A stretch of 64,000 nucleotides of DNA from Flavobacterium terrae (GTDB lineage: Bacteria > Bacteroidota > Bacteroidia > Flavobacteriales > Flavobacteriaceae): contig NZ_FQZI01000002.1 in NCBI RefSeq assembly GCF_900142035.1, positions 124,001 to 188,000 of the forward strand, in the 5' to 3' direction. Of this stretch, positions 63,178-64,000 are shown piece after piece. Every line of letters starts with the position of its first letter. The stretch's first letter is position 1. Under the pieces are notes generated by a model, which saw only the letters and a program-made list of their open reading frames with translations, was not told the origin of the DNA and did no database searches. Both the position numbers and the translations under genes were made by a program.

Positions 63178-64000
63178 ATGAGTACACCAATTTATATACT
63201 GGGCACCGGATTATCTCATGATGGTTCTGCGGTATTACTGAAAGACGGAAAAGTTTGCGTAGCTATTGAAAAAGAGCGCATTACAAGAGTTAAACACGAT
63301 GGTGGTAACGATACCGATGCGATTCAGTACTGTTTGGATGCTGAAAACATTACAATTGACGACATTAGTTTAGTTGTACAAAGCGAGAACTTCTCAATAC
63401 CATCACGAGAGCGATTTAAAGGAAAACGTCTTTTTGCGGAAAAATCCACTCTGGAAATCATCACAATATCGCACCACCTTGCTCATGCTTATAGTGCTAT
63501 TGGCACATCCTCTTTTACCGAATGTGCCGTTATGGTTATAGATGGTTGCGGGAGTCCACTCGAACAGTTTTTACAATTAAACCCTGAAGAAAAAGACACT
63601 GTTCCGGCACATTATTTGACGGCTAATGTAATGCTTTGTGAAAAAGATAGTTTTTACTATTACAATGGAACCGAATTAAAAACCCTATATAAAGATTTCA
63701 GTCCGATGGCTGAAGTAAGAGAAAATCAATTAAAACTACCCACCACTCGACATTCTATTGGAGGTTTTTATGCAGCAGTAAGCCATTATGTATTTGGCAA
63801 TATGGACGATGTTGGCAAATTAATGGGATTGGCACCGTATGGAAATTCCGGAGTATTTGAAATGGAAGCCTTTTATTTTGAAGATCAGAATATCTATGTT
63901 TCAGACGATTGGAAAGCAGTGCTGAACAATCCCTCTGAAGGATATGATTATTTCAAAGCTCATTTTTCCTATTATGCCGATGTTGCAAAATGGGCACAAG
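63178..64000 (+). CDS. NodU/CmcH-family carbamoyltransferase, truncated by window end
   Basis: 274 codons are visible from the ATG at 63178; the rest lies outside. The N-terminal ASKHA-like domain shows YILGTGLSHDGSAVLLKDGKVCVAIEKERITRVKHD, then ISHHLAHAYSAIGTSSF with the metal and carbamoyl-adenylate histidines, MVIDGCGSP, and DVGKLMGLAPYG. The family (NodU, TobZ, CmcH) transfers carbamoyl from carbamoyl phosphate to a sugar or natural-product hydroxyl. It follows bshC after 71 bases. In Flavobacteriia such genes often lie next to surface-glycan genes. Its C-terminal domain should lie past the window end. Confidence 0.9.
   Translation, partial: MSTPIYILGTGLSHDGSAVLLKDGKVCVAIEKERITRVKHDGGNDTDAIQYCLDAENITIDDISLVVQSENFSIPSRERFKGKRLFAEKSTLEIITISHHLAHAYSAIGTSSFTECAVMVIDGCGSPLEQFLQLNPEEKDTVPAHYLTANVMLCEKDSFYYYNGTELKTLYKDFSPMAEVRENQLKLPTTRHSIGGFYAAVSHYVFGNMDDVGKLMGLAPYGNSGVFEMEAFYFEDQNIYVSDDWKAVLNNPSEGYDYFKAHFSYYADVAKWAQ

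Overview
The window is AT-rich (hand counts of typical lines give about 30% G+C) and looks like a chromosomal segment of a Flavobacterium-type member of the Bacteroidota. The evidence is: -7 boxes of the form TAnnTTTG instead of TATAAT and no clear Shine-Dalgarno sequences; type IX secretion (T9SS) C-terminal sorting domains of both type A and type B, with a PorP/SprF partner; 2TM-domain proteins; bacillithiol synthesis (BshC); and an archaeal-type ProS. Many genes use TTG starts. There is no transposase, integrase, plasmid origin or CRISPR array, and I saw no phage block.

Layout. 1-9.0 kb is a surface-glycan locus: a Kdo/heptose-type lipid A-core kinase cut by the window edge, six glycosyltransferases, and a DegT aminotransferase plus NeuD-type acetyltransferase pair expected to make an N-acetylated aminodeoxysugar. 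It runs into a threonylcarbamoyl-AMP synthase, a CCA-adding-type nucleotidyltransferase and heme A synthase (to 11.6 kb). 11.6-15.5 kb is a sensory operon: periplasmic TPR protein, LytS-like kinase fused to a 2TM domain, three stand-alone 2TM proteins and a LytTR regulator. Next come a T9SS type A surface protein and a TonB-dependent receptor. The sensory operon and the receptor share the same promoter architecture (paired direct repeats 21 bp apart, 31 bp upstream of the -7 box), so they are probably one regulon. 19.7-26 kb holds small housekeeping or unknown genes, including a ClC/HPP anion-transport pair.

26-46 kb is dominated by surface and secretion functions. A 2010-residue type B adhesin with six 80-residue repeats is followed by PorP/SprF and a PorE-like TPR/PD40/CRD/OmpA protein. 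A histidine kinase with a receiver-only regulator, an ABC exporter, and two further type B proteins with near-identical C-termini follow. 46-56 kb is mostly core: TypA/BipA, S20, two identical tRNA-Glu genes, ProS, RimO, a FadL-like porin and a YfbU-family protein.

56-64 kb holds a radical SAM/B12-type protein with an unusual cysteine spacing and an rtcB-prfH-TPR operon of clearly higher G+C (RNA ligase plus ribosome-rescue release factor). A structured leader with a 26-codon ORF and a terminator lies upstream of that operon. The window ends with bshC and the start of a NodU-type carbamoyltransferase.

The most interesting candidates for undescribed biology are the LytTR/2TM regulon, a second operator-promoter pattern (TTACGG-N5-CCGTAA placed exactly 21 bp from a -7 box at two unlinked promoters), and the leader upstream of rtcB-prfH. 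All calls rest on reading the sequence and family knowledge; no database search was run.
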